From positions 5,635,560-5,699,559 of the forward strand of contig NZ_AP018288.1 in the NCBI RefSeq assembly GCF_002368335.1: DNA of 64,000 bases, in the 5' to 3' direction. This DNA comes from Nostoc sp. NIES-4103. Its GTDB lineage: Bacteria > Cyanobacteriota > Cyanobacteriia > Cyanobacteriales > Nostocaceae. The notes below the pieces were generated by a model. The model did not search any database. It was not told the origin of the DNA and saw nothing but the letters and a program-made list of their open reading frames with translations. Shown piece by piece: positions 52,197-61,100 of the stretch; positions within the stretch are counted from its first letter, which is position 1, and every line of letters starts with the position of its first letter. The translations under genes were made by a program, and so were the position numbers.

Positions 52197-55100
52197 ATGA
52201 CAGCGATTAACTGTACTACTTTAGTTGAGTTATTGTCCCATAGAGCTTTATTTCAACCGCATCTATTTGCTTATACTTTCCTTATAGATGGAGATACCGA
52301 AGAAGTCAAACTAACTTATCAAGAACTAGACAAAAAAGCACGAGCCATCGCCCAAGAACTGCAACGTCAGAAAGCTGTACCAGGCGAAAGAGCTTTGTTG
52401 CTGTATCCGTCAGGATTAGAATTCATTGTGGCCTTTTTTGGTTGTTTGTATGCTGGGGTTGTAGCCGTTCCTGTATATCCACCTCGACGCAACCAACGGA
52501 TGACGAGATTACAAGTAATTGTTAAAGACTCACAGGCCAAATTTGCCCTGGCGACAGCATCCGTCTTGACTAATATTGAACAAGGCTTTTCACAAGAACC
52601 AGAATTAGTAGCTTTGCATTGTATAGCCACTGACAAAATTGTTGATAATGAGGCTGCTAACTGGCAAAAACCAACACTGGAAACAAACTCACTAGCCTTT
52701 CTTCAATACACTTCCGGTTCCACAGGTATGCCCAAAGGAGTGATGGTAAGTCACAGTAATTTGCTGCATAATCAGTCAATGATCCAAGCTGCTATGGGGC
52801 ATACTGAGAAAACTATCTTTGTTGGCTGGTTGCCTCTTTTTCATGACATGGGATTGATTGGAAATGTATTGCAGCCTCTATATTTGGGCATTCCCTGCAT
52901 TCTGATGTCGCCAGCAGATTTCATTAAAAAGCCTTTTTTGTGGTTACAGGCAATTTCCCGCTATCAAGCAACTACTAGTGGAGGGCCGAACTTTGCTTAT
53001 GAATTGTGTATTGACAAGATTACCCCAGAACAGCGTGCCAGCCTTGATTTGAGTAGCTGGGATATAGCCTTCAACGGTGCGGAACCAATTCGTCCTCAGA
53101 CTCTAGAAAGATTTACCCAAACTTTTGCTTCTTGTGGCTTCCGAAAACAAGCATTTTATCCCTGCTATGGTATGGCGGAGGCTACATTATTAGTGTCTGG
53201 TGGCTTAAAAACTGAACCACCGAAGATTCAGTACTTTGATAGTATAGCCCTAGAAGAAAATCTTGTAGTCCCTGCAAGTGTTGAACACAAAGGTAGTCGC
53301 GCCCTCGTTGGTTGCGGTCGAATATGCTTAGACGGGGAAATTGCGATCGCCGATCCCGTAACACTAAAGCGCTGTCTAGATAATCAAGTAGGAGAAATTT
53401 GGGTTCATGGTGGTAGTGTAGCTCAAGGTTACTGGCAGCAACCAAAGCAAACACAAGAAACTTTTCAAGTTGATTTAAAAAATACTGATTCTAACAGTTC
53501 CAAGGCATATCTGCGTACAGGAGACTTGGGCTTTATCCAAGATGGTGAGTTATTTGTGACTGGTAGGTTAAAAGATGTAATTATTATTCGGGGTCGCAAT
53601 CATTATCCCCAAGATATTGAACTGACAGTAGAGCAAAGCCATCAAGCACTAACACCTGGTGCTGGTGCAGCTTTCAGTATAGAGGTTGACGGTCAAGAAC
53701 AATTGGTAATTGTTCAAGAAGTTGAACGAACCTACTTGCGAAATCTAGATGTAGATGCGGTAGTTGAGGCGATCCGCACATCAGTATCTCAATTGCATGA
53801 GCTACAAGTTTATACTGTTTTGTTGTTAAAAACAGGAACTATTCCCAAGACTTCTAGTGGTAAGATTCAGCGCCATGCTTGTCGAGCAGGATTTTTAGCC
53901 AGAACTTTAAATGCTGTGAATACCATAAATACAGCAGACAAAGCCATTAATCCCCAACCCCAAACAAAAGAAGTCAGCAAAAAAATGCAATTTAGCTTGT
54001 TGTACTTTTCAAGCAACGAGGCTGAGTTTACTGACGATAAATATAAACTTTTCCTTGAAGGAGCTAAGTTTGCCGATCGCAATCACTTTACCGCTGTTTG
54101 GACACCAGAACGTCATTTTCACGCCTTTGGAGGCCTTTATCCTAATCCCTCTGTTGTCAGTGCAGCACTCACTTCTTTAACTAAGCACATCCGCCTGCGT
54201 GCTGGAAGTGTGGTTTTACCCTTACACGACCCGATTCGAGTGGTTGAAGAATGGTCTGTTGTTGATAACTTATCTCATGGCAGAGTAGATTTAGCTTTTG
54301 CTAGAGGTTGGAACCCCAACGACTTTGTGCTATCACCAGATGCTTATGCTGATAGCAAAGAAATTATGTTCTCAAATATCCAAACTATACAAAAGTTATG
54401 GCGAGGAGAAAAAATTTCCCTACCAAATGGTATTGGTAAACAAACAGAGATTAAAGTTTACCCCCTACCGATGCAGCAGGAATTGTCAATTTGGATTACC
54501 TGTACTGGGGGTAAAGAAAGATTTATCGAGGCTGGAGCATCTGGATTCAATATTCTCACAGCACTGCTTTTTCAACCTGTGGAAGAATTAGCTGAAAAAA
54601 TAGCCCTTTATCGAGAAGCTCGCAAACAACATGGCCACGATCCTGATAGTGGTCACGTGACACTGATGCTACATACCTTTATTGGCCAAGACCTCAAAGA
54701 AGTTCGCCAGCAAGTCCGAGGCCCTTTTATAGAATATATAAAAAGCTCTGTAAACTTATGGCGTCAAGGTTCTGAGGATCTTGATAAATTGAGTGAAACT
54801 GAAAAAGAAAACCTTCTAGCATATGCCTTTGAGAGATATTTCCATACAAGTGCTTTATTTGGTACACCCAGCACTTGCTTAGAAATGGTACAGCGATTGC
54901 AAAAGATTGGGGTTGATGAAATTGCCTGTTTAATTGACTTCGGTATTGATGGTAATACTGTTATAGCTAATCTCAACTCGTTAAATCATCTCAAAGAACT
55001 AGTCAATGGTGTAGAGCAACCTCATATAGAGCCAATTCCTCAACAAACAACAGAAAGTCCTCATCACTTTGTATCATCACCAGCGCCTGAGATTAAAACT

Positions 55101-58100
55101 CAATTAGAGATACCCCTTGAGGGAACAGAAGCTCCAATTCCTCAAGATTCTTTATTACAATCGCTAAGTCAAGTTATTATCCGAGAAATTGCCAACTCTT
55201 TAGGAAAACAGCCAAATCAGATTGGCCTCGATCGCAGTTTTTACAGCTTTGGGATCGATTCCATCAAAGCTGTAGAGCTCATGGAAACTTTAGGCGAAAA
55301 ATTTGGCTTTTCTATCTCTCCTACTTTATTGTTTGAATATCCGACACCGACGGAACTGGCCTTACATCTGATTCAAGAATATAAAACTCAGTTAAAGAAA
55401 TATTCTTTGCAGAACTGGGAAATTGCTCAATCATGGGCTACAAAGGTACAAGGAATACAGCCCTGTGTCCCCTCGGCTGATTCAACTCATCAGTTATCTA
55501 ACTCTTCCCCTGTCAGGATAGTTGAACCGACTAGCAAAAGCATCCGCGCCGAAGATATTGCTGTCATTGGGATGTCTGGCCGTTTTCCCCAATCACCAAA
55601 CTTGCAGTCATTTTGGCAACTCCTTTCCCAAGGCCAAAATGCGATCGCCCAAGTTCCTAGCCTGCGCTGGAATTTGCACGACTGGTATGACAAAAATCCA
55701 GATGCACCCAACAAAACATATTCTCGTTGGGGTGGATTTTTAGATGGTATTGATCAATTCGATCCTCTGTTCTTCCAAATTTCACCACGAGAAGCCGAGT
55801 TAATAGACCCACAACAACGGCTATTTTTAGAAGTAGCTTGGGAAGCATTGGAAGACGCTGGCTACTCACCTGAAAGCTTTGCTCAGACTCAGGTAGGTGT
55901 TTTTGTGGGCTGTAGTAACAACGGCTATTACCAACGCATTGCACCTGCTTTGAACCCATCAGATTATAGTGCAGGCATTGGCAATCAGAATGCCATCATT
56001 GCCAACCGTGTTTCTTTCTTGCTGAATTTGCGCGGCCCTTCCATCTTAGTTGATACCATGTGTTCCTCCTCACTAGTGGCTTTGCACATGGCCTGTCGCA
56101 GCTTGCACCAAGGAGAATGTACAACGGCTTTAGCTGGAGGAGTGAATCTTTTACTGTCTCCAGAATATTATGTAGCCATGAGCCGGATGAAAATGCATTC
56201 GCCCAACGGACGCTGTGCTACCTTTGATCGCCAAGCTGATGGTATCGTTTTAGGCGAAGGAGCCGGAGCAATATTACTCAAACCACTAAGTCGTGCTTTA
56301 AAAGATGGCGATCGCATTTATGCAGTGATTAAGGGATCTGCTGTCAATCATGATGGACGGACAAATGGGATTACAGCTCCTAATCCCCGTTCTCATGCAG
56401 AAGTGATTTGTCAAGCTTTAGATGCAGCAGGGATATCAGCAGATACGATTTCTTACATTGAGGCACATGGAACTGGTACTTCCTTGGGAGATCCCATTGA
56501 AATTGAAGGGTTGACAAAAGCTTTTCGTAAATATACAGACCGCCAGCAGTTTTGTAAAATTGGCTCAGTTAAAACCAATATTGGGCATTTAGAATGTGCT
56601 GCGGGTATAGCCCAAGTGATCAAAGTAATTTTGGCGATGCAGCACCGTCAAATTCCTCCCTGTTTGCACTTTCAGCAGCCTAATCCCCTGATTCCCTTTA
56701 CCCAAACACCCTTTGAAGTCAATACCAAGTTATCTCCTTGGGAATCAGCAGGCTTGCGTAGGGCCGGAATCAGTTCTTTTGGTATTGGGGGTACTAATGC
56801 TCATATTGTGATCGAAGAAGCACCGCAATTAGACCCTGTAACACCAGAAATTGAGCGCCCCAAACATCTGCTCACACTATCGGCAAAAACCGAAAAAGCT
56901 CTAATACAGTTAATCAGTGATTATGAGACTCATTTAGCCGCTCATCCAGATTTAAATCTGGGAGATATCTGCTTTACAGCCAACACTGGACGTTCCCATT
57001 TTCAGCATCGGCTGAGTGCGATCGCTACATCAACATCTGACCTGTATCAACAGCTATTTGCTTTTAGAACTCAGCAAGAAGTTATAAAATTGAAAATTAG
57101 ACAGATACAGGAAAATGTTCAGCCAAAAATAGCATTCTTATTTACAGGTCAAGGTTCTCAATACCTAGATATGGGTCGGCATCTCTACGAAACTCAGCCT
57201 ACCTTCCGCAAAATTCTTGACCATTGTCATCAAATTCTGCTTCCTTATCTGCCACAACCATTGCTCCAAGTCCTTTATCCCCAACCGGGAGAAATTTCGC
57301 CCTTAGACCAAACCATGTATGCCCAACCTGCCTTATTCTCCTTAGAATATGCCTTGGTGCAGCTTTATAAATCTTGGGGTGTAGAACCCTCTGTGGTCAT
57401 GGGTCATAGTGTTGGGGAATATGTGGCGGCCACTGTAGCAGGAGTCTTTAGTTTAGAGGATGGGCTAAAGCTGATTGCAGAACGGGCACGTTTGATGCAA
57501 AGTCTACCGCAGACAGGAGAGATGGTAGCAGTATTTGCTTGTGAGGCCGCTATTCGCAATATTACAGAAATTGATTTTACAGAAGTAGCGATCGCGGCCT
57601 ACAATAGCCCTGAAAATACGGTAATTTCCGGAGAACAGCAGAAAATTCAGCAAATCTGTGCAAATCTTAAAACCGCAGGTATTCAAACAACAAAGCTGAC
57701 CACTTCCCACGCCTTCCACTCGCCACTGATGAAGCCAATACTGGCAGAATTTCGGCGAATTGCTGCCACTGTTACTTATCATCCACCACAAATTGACATC
57801 ATTTCTAACGTTACGGGAGAGCAACTGATCAGTGTCAATGCTGAGTATTGGTGCAATCATCTCATCTCTTCAGTGCAGTTTGCTCAGGGTTTACAAGGGC
57901 TACATACCAAAGGCTATGAAATATTTGTGGAGATTGGCCCAAAACCAACTTTATCGGGGATCGGCAGTAAATGTCTTGCAGGTCAAGGTGTTTGGCTACC
58001 TAGTTTGAATCAAAGATGCGGAGATTGGCAGCAAATACTTGAAACTTTAGCAGAACTATATCTACGTGGGGTACAAGTGCAATGGTCTGGTTTTGATCGT

Positions 58101-61100
58101 GATTATTCCCGCCGTCGTCTACAACTACCAACTTACCCATTTCAACGTAAAAGCTATTGGATTGAAGCACCAGTCAATACCAAAAATCATCAATTGCAGA
58201 CAACGATATCTGCACCATCAAATACCACAAATGGTAATGGTAGAGTAGCTATTGCCAATGAGCATCAAGTAAGTACGCAGATATCTATTGTTCCCAAGTC
58301 TATACAGCCCCAAATCAACCGACTAGACACAATTTTGGCTCAGTTCCATTCACGGATGGCAAACTTACTCAAAGCTGACCCAGCGGAAGTAAATATTCAT
58401 GCTCCTTTTCTAGAGTTCGGGGCTGATTCATTAATGTTAGTTGATGCCATCAATTACATAGATAGCACCTATGGAATTAAGATTACCATTAATCAATTAT
58501 TTGCAGAATTGACAACTATCTATGCAGTAGCCGCCTACATTGATGGCAATTTACCCCCAGAACTTGCACAGCCAATTGTTGTAGATTCTCAAAGTCCACC
58601 TTTAGTTCCTCACAACCAACAACCAACACCAGCTACAGAACCAAGAGTAACGGTAGCCCAGACAGCAGTAGAAACAATCATGTTGCAACAACTGCAAGCG
58701 ATGTCTGACTTAATGTCTCAGCAATTAGATGTTTTGCGTGCTACGGGTTTATCCACAGAAAATGTATTTTCATCAACAAACGGTAATTCTCATCCAGCAT
58801 CACCCGCCCCTGTGGTTTCTGTAGCAGTACCACACAATAATCAGGTTGGGCAAACAACAGCTGCTACTGCTAAACCTTATTCCATAGAAATAAATCCGCT
58901 ACAGCAGCAGCATTTAAAAGCACTAATTACAAATTATACTCAAAAAACACAAGCATCGAAGCAACGCGCCCAAAGCGATCGCTCATTCTTAGCAGATAGT
59001 CGTGCTGTTGCCGGATTTCGCCCTTCTACCAAAGAAATAGTATATCCGATTATTGGTGAACGCGCCCAGGGTGCGAGATGTTGGGATATAGATGGTAATG
59101 AGTATGTAGACCTCACAATGGGATTTGGTGTGCTGCTGTTTGGTCATGCAGCACCGTTTATTACCGCAGCTGTCAAAGAACATCTTCAGCAAGGCATTCA
59201 AATTGGGCCACAGGCAAATTACGCAGGAGAAGTGGCGGCCTTAATCAGTGAACTGACAGGTATGGAGCGAGTCACCTTCTGTAATTCAGGTACAGAGGCA
59301 GTCATGACAGCGCTACGTTTAGCACGCACAAAAACAGGCCGTACTAAGATTGCAATTTTTGCCGGTGCTTATCATGGTCATTTTGATGGAATTTTGGCTA
59401 AAGAATCCTCAGATGGTCTATCAACTGTACCCCTTGCACCAGGAATCACTGCTAATGCAGTTGCAGATCTGTTGGTGTTAGACTATGGGGAACTCCAATC
59501 TCTAGAGATTTTGCAAGCTCATGCTAGTGAATTAGCTGCTGTGTTAGTTGAACCTGTGCAAGGACGTAGACCTGATTTACAACCACGAGAATTTTTGCAA
59601 CAGTTACGACAACTGACAACTGCCACAGGCATAGCACTGATTTTCGACGAAGTGCTTTTAGGTTTCCGCATTCATTTAGGTGGAGCGCAAGCATGGTTTG
59701 GAATTGAGGCAGACATTGCTACCTATGGCAAAATTGTTGGTGGTGGCATACCAATTGGTGTAGTAGCAGGTAAAGCCAGCTACATGAATGCAATTGATGG
59801 TGGTTTGTGGAACTATGGAGATGCTTCTTATCCTCAAGCACAAAAGACATTTTTTGCTGGCACTTTCAACAAAAACCATTTGGGAATGGCTGTAGCCAGG
59901 ACTGTACTCCAGTATCTCAAAAGCCAAGGAACAGCACTGCAAGAGCAATTAAATCAGCGGACATTCTATTTAGCTACGACACTCAATACATACTTTGAAC
60001 AAGAACAAGTACCCATCCGCATTGTGTATTTTGGCTCGTTGTTTCGCTTTGCTTTTTCTGGGAATTTTGATTTACTGTTTTATCATCTGATATCTAAGGG
60101 TGTTTATATTTGGGAAGGACGCAACTGTTTTCTGTCTACAGCACATACCGACGCAGATATTGAATATGTGATTGAGGCTGTCAAGCAGAGTATAGAAGAG
60201 ATGCGAACAGGGGGTTTTATCCCGTCGCCCAAATTAGCAGCTAACAGTAATGGCAATGGTAAAATCAAAACAACTCAAAATGGTGCGATCGCTCCACAGT
60301 TAGAAGCACCACCCTTAGTCGCGATCGCTAGAGAGGGTAAACTGCCTCTATCCTTAGCTCAACAAAGATTGTGGTTTCTCGACCAGTTAGAGCCAAATAG
60401 CCCTTTTTACAACATTCCAGCAGCGGTGCGGTTACAAGGCCAGCTAAATGTCGCAGTTTTAGAACAAAGTTTTCAAGAAATCATCCGTAGACATGAAGCT
60501 TTACGTAGCAACTTCATGAATCTAGATGGACAACCACATCAAGTTATCCATCCTGATTTGGATTGGCAAATATCAGTGGTAGACTTACAACATTTACCTA
60601 TCAGCGAGCGAGAAAACGAAGCTCAAAAAATAGCGATCGCCGCAGCGCAACAACCATTTAACCTAGAAACAGAACCATTAATCCGGGCTACTTTATTAGT
60701 GTTGTCTCCGACAGAGTATATCTTACAACTGACAATACACCACATGATCTCTGATGGCTGGTCAATGAATATACTGGTAGAAGAGTTAACCGCACTGTAC
60801 ACAGCTTTTATTCAAAGCCAACCTTCTGTTTTAGCCCCACTACCCATTCAATATGTTGACTTTGCCGTATGGCAAAGACAATGGTTACAAGGCGCTGTTC
60901 TTCAGTCTCAACTTGCTTATTGGAAACAACAACTAGCAGGTGCAGCCACAATACTATCACTGCCGACAGATAGACCAAGACCAAAAATGCAAACTGTCCG
61001 AGGGGCGCATCAATCCTTTGCCCTCTCTATTGAGCTAACAGAGGCAGTGAAAACACTTAGCAAGAAAGCAGGTGTCACTTTATTTATGACACTGTTAGCC